This document shows, in pieces, positions 9,391-18,489 of a DNA stretch of 64,000 nucleotides (the first letter of the stretch is position 1; every line of letters starts with the position of its first letter). Location: contig CAJQUW010009236.1 in assembly GCA_907163375.1 (NCBI GenBank), forward strand, positions 124,001 through 188,000, written 5' to 3'. The stretch comes from Prostheceraeus crozeri (Eukaryota; Platyhelminthes; Polycladida; Euryleptidae). The notes under the pieces are model-generated. The model was not told the origin of the DNA and ran no database searches. It worked only from the letters and a program-made list of their open reading frames with translations. Position numbers and translations under genes: made by a program.

Positions 9391-12300
9391 ATGGTTGTCT
9401 GTTCTAAATGTGGAAAAACGTTTACTCTTAATAGTAATTTGCTACGCCATGAAAAGTTTTGTAAGTTAGGAAAAACTTATCAGTGTAGGAAGTGTCCATA
9501 TGAAACGAAACGACAGGATAATCTAAAGCGACACAATCTAGTCTGTGATAAGCAACCAAGTAATTGTAATTTAAATTCAAATCCTCGAAGTATCTCAGCT
9601 AATGATAGTGAAATACCCAAATCTAGTACTGCTGAATCAACGTCTAGACATGTACCAATCAGCGCTTCAAATAATAGTTTGATCTTTATGCAATGCTGCT
9701 CCCGCTGTGGTAAAACGTATAATTCTATAAGCAAATTCCGTCAGCATATGAATATGCATAATACAAATAGTGAGATGAATATTCAAAATAATCATGGAAC
9801 TGTAAGTCTCAGCGAAAGCGCGCTCAACGGTCATGCTCGTGTATACGACATCACACCATCAGCACACACAGTAGATATAACTTCCTTTTTATTAAGTATG
9901 CGATCTATATTAGAGAACTTAGTGACAAACCTTCTAGAAAATTTTCAACTACGTGGTCGTCTGGTAGCACAAATTTGTTATGTGCGATCAAATCCTCAGG
10001 AAGATGAAACGTTTCTCGCACACTTTACTTCATCATCCACAAACTATATTTATGACTATGATACATGGTTCCAAGATAACTTAAATAGTCTCTCAAGTCA
10101 TATTGAAGCTTTTGCAAATAAGGGTAGCAATTGGGTTATAGATGAAATACTAAATATAGAATTCAATGTTATTACTAGTCCATTACTTTCTGGTGGAGAA
10201 GTATTTAATCTACCAAAGAGTTTGAAAGATTCGAAGGCTGTAATTAATGTACATTCAAATGCAAATGACTGTTTCTTGTATTCAGTTCTATCAATGCTAC
10301 ATTACAATGATGTATCATATTCTAGGAATGAGATAAAATCATATAGTAAATGGACATCTGAACTAAATATGAATGGCATCTCTACACCCGTATCAATTAA
10401 AGATATTCCTAAGTTTGAGAAAAATAATGACATTAAAATCAACATTCACCTTTACGAAAAAGGACTAAAAGGTGTTCGATATAGCAGCAACTTTATTGGT
10501 AAACGAACTGTGAATATACTACTAATTATAAACAATGAACGTGCACACTATTGTGGAATCAGAAAACTATCAAGATTATATAGAAAAATAAATAGAAGAT
10601 ATAAACATTTCTGCGATCGATGTACCCAATCGTTTACATATAAGACAACTTTGGAGCGACATTATCAATTTTGTGTTCGTGGAAAGGCACAAATAGAAAG
10701 AATGCCTAAACAACTAGAGGTAAGCACAAGTAGCATGGAATATCAATTAAGTCCTCCTTTAGTTGTTTATGCAGATATAGAGTGCTACATCGATAATAAA
10801 GTACACAAACCGGCAGCAGTTGGTGTTTATCATGTTTGGCATAAAGCTCTCCAGTCCAGATTTGAAAACAAATATTATGTCTTCAAAGGAGAGAATTGTA
10901 TTATGGACTTCTTGGATCACCTAGAAAATATAGCTCAAAACTTATATGATAATCAGCGTGCAATAAGCCGGCAACCAATGTCTCTTTCTTCTGATGAAGA
11001 AGAAAAACATAAAAATGTAAAAAATTGTAATAAATGTAAAGCTGTATTTAGTGATGATTGCATAAAAGTAAGAGATCACGACCATTTAACAGGAAGATAT
11101 AGACAAACAATATGCAGTAAATGCAATCTTCGATTAAAACTAAATAGGCGGGAACTACCCATCTTCTTCCATAATTTTAAGAATTATGATAGTCATATCG
11201 TTTGCTATAAAGCAATTGGAAAGAAGAAGTCATGGAAATTGGAAGTAGTAGCAGCAACAGCTGAAAAGTATATAACTCTATCCGCCAGCGTCCCTGTAAA
11301 CGAATACAAAGGAAAAACAATCTACTTCAAGTTAAAATTCTTAGATTCTTATCAATTTTTAAGTGCATCATTGAGTGAGTTAGCAAGAGGATTGCAAGTT
11401 TATGAACATGTAGAAAAACTAAGAAATGAATTTCCCCTGTTAACAGATGATATTCTTTATCAAAAGGGAGTGTTACCCTACTGTTATTTCAAAAGTCTAA
11501 ATACATTGTCAGAAAAATGTCTGCCACCACAATGTGAATTTTATAATGATCTCACTCGTGAACATTGTTCAGATGAAGAATATAAGCACGCTAGTAATGC
11601 GTGGTTTGCTTTCAATTGTAACAATTTTGGTGATTACATGCTTGCATATTTGAAACTGGATGTATTATTACTGACAGATATTTTTGAAGTTTTTAGGTCA
11701 CTAAGTCAAAGTGAAGATGAAGTAGATCCTGTCCATTTCGTTAGCCTTCCACATCTTAGCTTTACTTCAGCTTTAAATTTGACATCTAATGATCCTCCAC
11801 ACTACATACAAGACGAAAGTATGTATAATCTCTTCGAAAGGGGAATAAGGGGTGGAATGACTTTTACGAACATTCACAGAGCACGTGCACGCATTTCGGA
11901 ATTACAAAATAATACAAATGAAAGTCGTCACTTATCTTACATTGATGTCAATAACCTTTACGGTTCTTCGCTCAGTAAGAGTCTACCACATTCAAATTTT
12001 AAATGGTTGAGTGATAGTGAAGTAAGCTATTTTCTAAACGAAGAAAATATACAAGCTATCGATGATGATGGTGAAATTGGCTATATTTTTGATTTGAACT
12101 TAGAATATCCTGCAAACATACATGATGACACTGCCGATTTCCCATTAGCGCCAGAGATGCAGACCGTAGAGCAAAATATGTTCTCAACTTATATGAAGGA
12201 TTTACATAGGAAAATAAGACCAGACACTAAATTCAGTTCAACTAAAAAACTCTTGCTTCATCAATTCAATAGGGAAAATTATGTTGTACACTATTCAATA

Positions 12301-13290
12301 TTAAAATTTTATTTATCCATTGGTATGAAAATCACAGAAATTCACAACGGTATAAAGTTCACACAAAAGCCATGGTTGAGAACGTACATTGATATGAATT
12401 CACAAAAGAGAGCTCAATCAAGTACCAACTTTGAAAAGTCATTTTATAAGTTGAAAAATAATTCTTTATATGGTAAAACAATGGAAAATGTAAGACGAAG
12501 GAGAAAATTCAAATTAGTAAACAGCGTGGAACAATGTCGAAAATTATCAAATCATCCTCTCTATGTACAGCATAAGATATTTGATGAAGATCTAGTTGGT
12601 ATGGAAATGTATAAACCTTCAATAATGTTGAATAAATTGATTTATGTTGGTCAGGCGGTACTTGACTACAGCAAATTGGAAAAGTACCAGTTATACTACA
12701 ATGATTTAAAAAGATGTCCACTGATAAATAGAACGCGGCTTTGTGGAGGTGATACCGACAGTTTCTTTCTATGTTTATACACATCACCATCTGTCCGTCT
12801 GGAAGATATACTTCTATACTTCGGTGAAAAGTTTGACTCTTCAAACTATGACAGTCATCACCGACTATACTCAACTACAAACAAAGCTAGATTAGGTTGT
12901 TTTAAGGATGAGTGTGCGGGAAAGTTGCTTGAGGAAATGATCTTGCTAAAACCAAAAATGTATTCAATGAAATATCTAGATTCAACTTGTGATAGCATCA
13001 AGCGGGCAAAAGGAGTGCAGAGAGCTGCAGTTAAAAAATTACAACATAATGATTATAGGACTGTGTACTACAGTGAGAAAGATACAAATGAGGAAATGAC
13101 AATTATAAATTCAACAAATCACGTAGTCACTACAAAATCATTTAGAAAGCGAGGACTTTCACTTTGGGAGGATAAGCGCTGTTGGTTAAATAAAAATCTA
13201 TCTCTACCATATGGACACTATAGTTTAGGTCTTCCCCCACCTTCAAAGAGAAGGAGATGCCTTCCTGCTACAGGTGACGTAGAAGTTTAA
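9391..13290 (+). CDS. POLB: Protein-primed family B DNA polymerase, 1299 aa
   Basis: This replicates the element by protein priming. The N-terminus has three C2H2-like zinc fingers (about residues 4-24, 31-51, 105-125) and a fourth near 405-430. A domain at about 280-400 begins with VNVHSNANDCFLYSVL, which is typical of Polinton polymerases. The 3'-5' exonuclease motifs are visible: YADIEC (Exo I, about residue 463), FKNYDSH (Exo II) and YLKLDVLLLTD (Exo III). The polymerase motifs are also present: DVNNLYG (motif A), KNNSLYGK (motif B) and GGDTDSFF (motif C, with Gly-Gly where YGDTDS is usual). Length and order match other Polinton polymerases and no stops interrupt it. The start at 9391 follows the TATA box closely. 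A hairpin (about 13377-13405) lies downstream. Confidence 0.95.
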   Translation: MVVCSKCGKTFTLNSNLLRHEKFCKLGKTYQCRKCPYETKRQDNLKRHNLVCDKQPSNCNLNSNPRSISANDSEIPKSSTAESTSRHVPISASNNSLIFMQCCSRCGKTYNSISKFRQHMNMHNTNSEMNIQNNHGTVSLSESALNGHARVYDITPSAHTVDITSFLLSMRSILENLVTNLLENFQLRGRLVAQICYVRSNPQEDETFLAHFTSSSTNYIYDYDTWFQDNLNSLSSHIEAFANKGSNWVIDEILNIEFNVITSPLLSGGEVFNLPKSLKDSKAVINVHSNANDCFLYSVLSMLHYNDVSYSRNEIKSYSKWTSELNMNGISTPVSIKDIPKFEKNNDIKINIHLYEKGLKGVRYSSNFIGKRTVNILLIINNERAHYCGIRKLSRLYRKINRRYKHFCDRCTQSFTYKTTLERHYQFCVRGKAQIERMPKQLEVSTSSMEYQLSPPLVVYADIECYIDNKVHKPAAVGVYHVWHKALQSRFENKYYVFKGENCIMDFLDHLENIAQNLYDNQRAISRQPMSLSSDEEEKHKNVKNCNKCKAVFSDDCIKVRDHDHLTGRYRQTICSKCNLRLKLNRRELPIFFHNFKNYDSHIVCYKAIGKKKSWKLEVVAATAEKYITLSASVPVNEYKGKTIYFKLKFLDSYQFLSASLSELARGLQVYEHVEKLRNEFPLLTDDILYQKGVLPYCYFKSLNTLSEKCLPPQCEFYNDLTREHCSDEEYKHASNAWFAFNCNNFGDYMLAYLKLDVLLLTDIFEVFRSLSQSEDEVDPVHFVSLPHLSFTSALNLTSNDPPHYIQDESMYNLFERGIRGGMTFTNIHRARARISELQNNTNESRHLSYIDVNNLYGSSLSKSLPHSNFKWLSDSEVSYFLNEENIQAIDDDGEIGYIFDLNLEYPANIHDDTADFPLAPEMQTVEQNMFSTYMKDLHRKIRPDTKFSSTKKLLLHQFNRENYVVHYSILKFYLSIGMKITEIHNGIKFTQKPWLRTYIDMNSQKRAQSSTNFEKSFYKLKNNSLYGKTMENVRRRRKFKLVNSVEQCRKLSNHPLYVQHKIFDEDLVGMEMYKPSIMLNKLIYVGQAVLDYSKLEKYQLYYNDLKRCPLINRTRLCGGDTDSFFLCLYTSPSVRLEDILLYFGEKFDSSNYDSHHRLYSTTNKARLGCFKDECAGKLLEEMILLKPKMYSMKYLDSTCDSIKRAKGVQRAAVKKLQHNDYRTVYYSEKDTNEEMTIINSTNHVVTTKSFRKRGLSLWEDKRCWLNKNLSLPYGHYSLGLPPPSKRRRCLPATGDVEV

Positions 13291-13376
13291 GAAATTTAAC
13301 AAAGTAAACTAACCAATCACTACATTTCTGCGTAGTCATGCTTAATAACATATAGGTAGATTAAATATAAAATGAA

Positions 13377-13405
13377 ATTTCTACATCTTTCCGATGTGTA
13401 GAAAT
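13377..13405. repeat. Hairpin downstream of PolB
   Basis: ATTTCTACATC and GATGTGTAGAAAT form imperfect complementary arms around TTTCC in the short gap between PolB and the PC4-like gene. No poly(A) hexamer accompanies it. Confidence 0.5.
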
Positions 13406-13468
13406 AATTACTAAAACATAGGTAGTCCTACTATGAATTGAAGACGTAGCACTCAACATCATTCCGAT

Positions 13469-14092
13469 ATGTTGAGATGTAAAATAGCAAGCTTTATGCA
13501 AACAAATAAATTTAGGTTTATATTTGAAAACATGCCTCATTACATTAGAACATGGAAATTAAATGACTCACAAAGCATTCACATAACAAATTCTAAGAAA
13601 GTAGTCTTTCGTCACTTAATAACAAATAGTGGTGGAAAACATCGTGGCGTTTGCATTAGCCTTGACGCATTACCTTCACTGAAAGACTTCGCTGATCTGA
13701 TTGACAACCATAAGACACGGATGAAGATTCCCCTCGATCAAAAGGTATGGATAAAGTGTGACTCTACCGTCAAGCTATACGTCTGTTCACCAAAGAGAGA
13801 AGATATTGACTATCGATTTTTCCGTTTCAGTGACGTCACATGGAGAAACTTTACAAAAGAGATACTACCACATATGATTTCATTTATTAAGGATGGAGGA
13901 CATCAAGCGGATGGAAGTCGTGAATCGCATGTTAACTACAAAAGTAAACTCAAAACTCAATCTTCAAGAAATCGAGCGGAACATTCCCAATCGAAAGCAA
14001 TGGTTATTAATAAAACACAAGATGAAGCCGACAACGAATCTACATCTGGGAAGACCCTCAATGTTAACATGGAGGATACAGAGGAAGGATAA
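13469..14092 (+). CDS. PC4-like (ssDNA-binding transcription cofactor) protein, 207 aa
   Basis: Residues 22-79 read like the PC4/Sub1 core: a beta-rich segment (VVFRHLITNSGGK), then RGVCISLDALPSLKDFADLID, which fits the family's pattern of basic strand, KGISL turn and amphipathic helix. Residues 93-141 may be a second diverged copy (KLYVCSPKREDIDYRFFRFSD, then a WRNFTKEILPHM helix). The last 65 residues are polar and overlap the next gene by 200 nt in another frame. An internal Met at 13532 is an alternative start. PC4 binds single-stranded DNA and helps activator-dependent Pol II transcription. In a protein-primed element a ssDNA-binding replication role is equally plausible. The call rests on pattern similarity, not a profile search. 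Confidence 0.5.
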   Translation: MLRCKIASFMQTNKFRFIFENMPHYIRTWKLNDSQSIHITNSKKVVFRHLITNSGGKHRGVCISLDALPSLKDFADLIDNHKTRMKIPLDQKVWIKCDSTVKLYVCSPKREDIDYRFFRFSDVTWRNFTKEILPHMISFIKDGGHQADGSRESHVNYKSKLKTQSSRNRAEHSQSKAMVINKTQDEADNESTSGKTLNVNMEDTEEG

Positions 14093-14462
14093 ATATGTGA
14101 CTATCCTATTCTTTCCAAATGGAACAATCCAGTGTGTTGGTGGCTTCACTGATGGTGATCTACCATATCTACATTCTACGTTGGAAAATTTACTTAGTGA
14201 CTCATTATCTGAATGGGAAGTGAAGACAATGACTGTGTTATGTGAATTGAACTATCATTATGACTTTCGTAAAGTCACATCATCAAATAATCTCACTTAT
14301 GAAGTGGAACTATTTCCAGCAGCACAGATGACTAACTGGCACCCATATCATGTTCATGTATTCCATAATGGAAAGATTGTGATAACCGGCATTAAAGACA
14401 TAAATGATGTTCCTCCCATCCTATGTGATTTGAGAAAAATATTTGTGAAATCTACATTGTAG
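13893..14462 (+). CDS. TATA-binding-protein-like protein, 189 aa
   Basis: The length equals a TBP core and two pseudo-repeats can be traced. The first spans residues 9-103, with TTKVNSKLNLQEIERNIPN like the TBP entry strand and helix, then YVTILFFPNGTIQCVGG like the strand that ends in ssGkmvcTGA. The second spans 106-186, with YEVELFPAAQ (TBP has YEPELFPGL) and VHVFHNGKIVITG (TBP has VLLIFxSGKxVLTG). The rest of the core is diverged, so whether it binds TATA DNA is uncertain. It overlaps the PC4-like gene by 200 nt in a different frame. Poly(A) signal AATAAA lies at 14582. It may redirect host RNA polymerase II to the element's TATA promoters or bind the host factor. A frameshifted fusion with the preceding gene is less likely, because the TBP-like pattern starts inside the overlap. 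Confidence 0.65.
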   Translation: MEDIKRMEVVNRMLTTKVNSKLNLQEIERNIPNRKQWLLIKHKMKPTTNLHLGRPSMLTWRIQRKDKYVTILFFPNGTIQCVGGFTDGDLPYLHSTLENLLSDSLSEWEVKTMTVLCELNYHYDFRKVTSSNNLTYEVELFPAAQMTNWHPYHVHVFHNGKIVITGIKDINDVPPILCDLRKIFVKSTL

Positions 14463-14581
14463 CTATGTAAATATTTAGAAAAGAACTGTATATTTGTAAA
14501 TACATATTGAAATGTAAACATGTTTTGCTTTCCCTCTAAACCCAACGATTTGGAACATAAAACAAGGATATTTACATATAA

Positions 14582-14595
14582 AATAAAACTTTATT
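14582..14595. terminator. Convergent poly(A) signals
   Basis: AATAAA at 14582-14587 (plus strand, end of the TBP-like gene) and AATAAA on the minus strand at 14590-14595, which overlaps the protease stop codon (14594-14596). The two transcription arms of the Polinton meet here. Confidence 0.75.
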
Positions 14596-15055
14596 ACAAA
14601 ACAGTTTCAATATACTTTGTAAGAATTACATCATTTTTATAGCAGTCTTTCGAAAAAAGTTGTAAAACACTTTTACAGTTATTTTTCAATGGTCTCTCGT
14701 TGATGAAATATAGCACATAACCGCCGCACATGAGAGATACATTGCTTTGAAGTGGAAACGATGTAACTTTCTTAATCGTCCAGGAGAACCTATTCATCCA
14801 TAATGCAATGTCATGTAAGCGAGGTAGATTAAGAGAGTCAAAATATTCAGCCACTTTATAGCGATTGATGTACACTGCAACCCAATGTTTACCAGGAAGA
14901 TTGTTGCTGTCCGTATTGATGATAAGCGAACAAGGATAGAAAGGAATTGAATTAGGTAAATTATCTCTAGAAAAGACATCAAGAAATATTGACTTGGAGT
15001 AGGGATGAGCATTTCCCATTTTCCTCAAGATTTGTATGTTGCTTAAGTTACTCAT
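14594..15055 (-). CDS. PRO: Adenain-like cysteine protease (maturation protease), 153 aa
   Basis: This is a Ulp1/adenain-fold protease that would cleave virion precursor proteins. The catalytic pattern is visible in order: GKHWVAVYI (His), EYFDSL (acidic residue), then LQSNVSLMCGGYVLYF (oxyanion Gln and nucleophile Cys). Its length is normal for Polinton proteases. It is the last gene of the leftward virion cluster. Its ATG overlaps the capsid gene's TGA (ATGA, 15052-15055), so the two are probably expressed from one transcript or from alternative splicing of a long late RNA. Confidence 0.88.
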   Translation of the reverse strand: MSNLSNIQILRKMGNAHPYSKSIFLDVFSRDNLPNSIPFYPCSLIINTDSNNLPGKHWVAVYINRYKVAEYFDSLNLPRLHDIALWMNRFSWTIKKVTSFPLQSNVSLMCGGYVLYFINERPLKNNCKSVLQLFSKDCYKNDVILTKYIETVL

Positions 15056-16335
15056 CTCTGATAGCTGACAGTTACGTCTCGCATTCTCGTTATTTCAACT
15101 TTGCTATCATAGATAGCATAAATGAGGCAAGTAATTGTTTTCTTCAAAGGTGACTCAAATGACACCTCTAGTCGTAGATTACCAGGCTTTGTAACTCCTA
15201 CGCTTTCACCGCCTAAATCTGCATCTGCTGTGAGATTGTATATAATGAAGAAGTAACCATTTTTATACATATCCATTGTAATTCCATTTGAATCATCTGT
15301 GTTAAACATGCTCAGTGCAGTGAAAGTAGAACCATATTCACGTGCAAATTTACCCTCTTTAAAATTAGGCTCATAAGCTTTGCAAGCAACAAATTTTCCA
15401 TCCTGATAGAGTGCTAGTTTACTAACGTTAAAGTGTTGGAAATTAAATGGATTCTTTTCAAAAGCACCAATAAATGACTCATTTTCCACAAATGTGATAT
15501 ACACCGCCTTCGGCATCGCAGTGGGAAAAAGATTTGGGTAGGCATGAGAGGATGATCCCGCACCAATTGTGAAGTTTGTTAACACACTGTGATTAACTGG
15601 ATATATTGCATTGCTTTTCCTCAATCCTGTCGCATGCTCGTTGATGACTGACGGGTTCATTGTTACTCTCCTTACATTGAGCACGGCACTACTTATGTTG
15701 ATTTGATAGTTTGTAGCTCCAAAAGCCATTAACGCGAACTCAGGATTTGCACGAATAAATTTTATTTGCATTTTAACCTGTGATAGTAGATATCTAGATT
15801 GACGAAGGAAATCAAGATAGACGGGTCCTTTCAAGTATAATTCCTTTGAATCTGCTGTCCATTCCATTCGTTTTTTTAAACCTCCATTTGAAACCTCATC
15901 AAATTTCCCTTGCTGATCATCATACCAGCCGGCAACTTGCAAGTGTGACTGTTTAGCTTGCTTCTGAAATTGCGTCATTGTATTTATGTATGCTCCATAG
16001 GGATATGCTCGATCCCCTCCTTCAATCTGTTTGTCATTCAATATTAAATACACATCTGAGAATAGACTGGCAATAGGAAGATTTGTCAATCCCACTTTAT
16101 CCTTAGTTGAATCAATATTGGTACCATCAGTCTTCTTAATTTGTATACACAATTCTAAATCAATGGATTGACAGTCAATATAATCTTGAGGATTACCAGG
16201 TATATCAAACTGAATAGGCTGTTGGTTACCATCGATATTTGTTGTGGGGACTATATCAACAATAGTTGAGGAAATAATGTCAGTTTGATGAGGTGGTGAA
16301 TCGAAGAAACACAAAGCCGAATTGATACTCTGCAT
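15052..16335 (-). CDS. MCP: Major capsid protein, double jelly-roll (PY type), 427 aa
   Basis: This protein belongs to the family often seen as F54H12.2-like in invertebrate genomes, interpreted as the Polinton hexon-like major capsid protein. Family traits seen here include LTNLPIASLFSDVYLILNDK near residue 85, YPYGAYINTMTQF, repeated beta-rich segments, GYFFIIYNLTAD and a C-terminal FESPLKKTITCLIYAIYD followed by a conserved Arg-x-Val-like end. The size fits a double jelly-roll. It starts 10 nt after the core-protein stop and overlaps the protease start by 4 nt. No stops or frameshifts. Confidence 0.82.
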   Translation of the reverse strand: MQSINSALCFFDSPPHQTDIISSTIVDIVPTTNIDGNQQPIQFDIPGNPQDYIDCQSIDLELCIQIKKTDGTNIDSTKDKVGLTNLPIASLFSDVYLILNDKQIEGGDRAYPYGAYINTMTQFQKQAKQSHLQVAGWYDDQQGKFDEVSNGGLKKRMEWTADSKELYLKGPVYLDFLRQSRYLLSQVKMQIKFIRANPEFALMAFGATNYQINISSAVLNVRRVTMNPSVINEHATGLRKSNAIYPVNHSVLTNFTIGAGSSSHAYPNLFPTAMPKAVYITFVENESFIGAFEKNPFNFQHFNVSKLALYQDGKFVACKAYEPNFKEGKFAREYGSTFTALSMFNTDDSNGITMDMYKNGYFFIIYNLTADADLGGESVGVTKPGNLRLEVSFESPLKKTITCLIYAIYDSKVEITRMRDVTVSYQR

Positions 16336-16345
16336 CGTATTAGCT

Positions 16346-16828
16346 TTACAAATATGTTGTCTTCCTTCGTTTTGACTTGTTTCCAGTCGCTGTGGAATTT
16401 CGTTTGCGCTTTCTTGCTTTCACACGACGTCTTGATTTAGAACGTGCTGCTCTGGTGGACTTTTTACTTCTCCTACGCCTTTGCTTAGTAACTCGACCTG
16501 ATCCAACTTGTCTTGACTTCCTACGTTTCTTCCGAACTGTACGCCTCGTCTTTGTTAAATCATCTAATGCGTCTATGGCAGATTGCTGTGCACGCAATTT
16601 CATGGATTCACCGATATTCTCCCCTTGAAGTGCATCAGCTGCAACATTTGCACCAAAGTCTAAAGCTCTGTTTCCAACCCGTTTCATGAATGGTACACCA
16701 TACTTTTTGAGTGTTGGGAGAACCATACGTCTTAGTGCACCGAATATGCCTCCTCCAACTTGTCGTCTACCTCCAGCAAACACGGGATAGCCGCTCTGAT
16801 AGGATGGACCACTGTAAATGCCTGACAT
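16346..16828 (-). CDS. Basic virion core protein, adenovirus pX/pVI-like, 160 aa
   Basis: The N-terminus is Gly/Tyr-rich, followed by GGGIFGALRRMVLPTLKKYG, an amphipathic segment similar to those in adenoviral minor core or membrane-lytic proteins. From residue 95 onward it is dominated by Arg/Lys/Ser and should condense DNA. It lies between the major and minor capsid genes, the usual position for this protein in adenovirus-like elements. The exact counterpart (pVI, pVII or mu) cannot be chosen from composition. Confidence 0.65.
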   Translation of the reverse strand: MSGIYSGPSYQSGYPVFAGGRRQVGGGIFGALRRMVLPTLKKYGVPFMKRVGNRALDFGANVAADALQGENIGESMKLRAQQSAIDALDDLTKTRRTVRKKRRKSRQVGSGRVTKQRRRRSKKSTRAARSKSRRRVKARKRKRNSTATGNKSKRRKTTYL

Positions 16829-16871
16829 TATGTCCTGTAGATGATTATAGATCCCACAATAGCGTAAAGCC

Positions 16872-18476
16872 TTATTCTCGTGTCCTGATGTGTAGTGTTA
16901 AAACAGTAACACCACCACAGAATGGTACTACTTCACCTGTATCATCATGAATTGATATGTCAATTCTATTGATGACATTTCTGCTCATTGGTACATACAT
17001 CGTGTTAATAAATTCTCGATTGATTAGTTGCTTCCTTACGGATGAGAGAGGAAATGTGCGCAGAAGTGGGGCCTCAACGTCGCCAACCCTTGTATATTCA
17101 ATAATGTTACAATAGACGTATAAGTTACTTATATCACGCTCTAGTGATGGGGCTGTATCGCCTATTGATGTGCCTTCATAAATAGTTGATTTTGAGAATC
17201 CCAATGTGGACGTTAACACGCTATCCAGCTTGATAAGAGAGTTCTTTCCTAACTTTAGAATCATGCGTTTCTTATGTGGATCATAAGAAAAGTGATATTC
17301 ATCTGCATCAAGGTAATCTACACCAAACTCATTTAACTTTGTACATAATTCAGATGGCGTTTTCAAGCTTTCAATGTTCAAATTAACTCTTTTTACAAGT
17401 TCACTGGAAGTAGACAATTCATCACCCAATATGTCTTCGCTGTATACGTGGATATCCCATGAAGCATTTGTTGATGCTTTGAGTTTAGAAGAGGACAATT
17501 GAACCTTGAATGTATCATTTAACTCTGTCAACCAAGGTGCGCTTTCAAGGCCCTTAAACATCCCAATCATTTCAGATCCGAATTCAATAACAGCGGACTC
17601 AGACTTTTCCAATGGTGTCTTTTTAGTAAAAACAATAAATTCTGCCTCCGTTTCAACAGTAAATAAAGTTACTTTCTCTTTCTTATATTCACAAGTCATT
17701 AACGTTTCTGGCACTGATCCTTGAAACTTTCTTGCAAAGTCTTCAACACTTCTAATGACCTCAAATTTATTTTTTACTCGGATGCTCCTTTTTTGTAATG
17801 CATACAATGGCACAATTCTACATTTAAAATCAGTGACTTTCCTCTCCGAATTCCACCCACGTCCATTGTACCAATACCTTGATGAGAAAGTTGTTCTGGA
17901 ATACCCAAAAGTATGACTCAAATCCTTACCTAATACAAGAAGAACATGCTTCCCTTCCTTCATCAATTTTGTTGACCCCTTTATGACTGGTTTGTAGAAT
18001 TTATTCAAAGTCAGCTTGAAGAGATCATTTATTCGTTCAAACATTCTACCGATTTCCTTTTCTGTATCTTGCAAGCTCATTGTGGGAACCTTAGAATCAA
18101 AAGTTGACGTTGCAAATGCCTTTTGAATTTTAATCATGTTTTGGACAGATGGTAAAGATGTTGAAAACGGATGTAAAGTTAGATGATGAAAAGCCCATGT
18201 ACCATGTAGACTATTTTGAAATATGCGAAAGCAATCATCCTTCTCTCGTACTTCTTTATGTAATTCAAAATAGTTGTTCTTTAGCAAACTGATATCGTTG
18301 TAATAAGTAATTTCAGTTAGAGCAACTTCATGGGGTCCATGCAGAGTAATTGGATTAGCGAATTCAACAGAGTAGAGAGATGGTTTGTTACTTGGGAATA
18401 TCTTGGGGTTGCTATTGCTTGGAAGAATGATATTGAAGTTAGTAGACATGTTGACCTCATATATGTAAGAAGTCAC
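16872..18476 (-). CDS. Minor capsid (penton-like, PX type) protein, up to 534 aa
   Basis: The N-terminal FNIILPSNSNP...ITLHGPHEVALTEI pattern (residues about 13-58) is the conserved entry of Polinton penton-like proteins. The middle is poorly conserved. The C-terminal 150 residues (TLGFSKSTIYEG, then YVPMSRNVINRIDISIHDDTG) form a beta-rich module that recurs in the mini-Polinton protein at 50492-51280. The first ATG is at 18476, but a Met nine codons later (18449), directly before TNFNIILPSN, is the more conserved-looking start. It would form capsid vertices. It lies 43 nt upstream of the core-protein gene in the virion cluster. Confidence 0.75.
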   Translation of the reverse strand: MTSYIYEVNMSTNFNIILPSNSNPKIFPSNKPSLYSVEFANPITLHGPHEVALTEITYYNDISLLKNNYFELHKEVREKDDCFRIFQNSLHGTWAFHHLTLHPFSTSLPSVQNMIKIQKAFATSTFDSKVPTMSLQDTEKEIGRMFERINDLFKLTLNKFYKPVIKGSTKLMKEGKHVLLVLGKDLSHTFGYSRTTFSSRYWYNGRGWNSERKVTDFKCRIVPLYALQKRSIRVKNKFEVIRSVEDFARKFQGSVPETLMTCEYKKEKVTLFTVETEAEFIVFTKKTPLEKSESAVIEFGSEMIGMFKGLESAPWLTELNDTFKVQLSSSKLKASTNASWDIHVYSEDILGDELSTSSELVKRVNLNIESLKTPSELCTKLNEFGVDYLDADEYHFSYDPHKKRMILKLGKNSLIKLDSVLTSTLGFSKSTIYEGTSIGDTAPSLERDISNLYVYCNIIEYTRVGDVEAPLLRTFPLSSVRKQLINREFINTMYVPMSRNVINRIDISIHDDTGEVVPFCGGVTVLTLHIRTRE

Positions 18477-18489
18477 ATGCTATATTAGC

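Noticed and set aside
12509-12874. Minus-strand frame inside PolB
   Set aside because: It lies entirely within the conserved polymerase region on the other strand.
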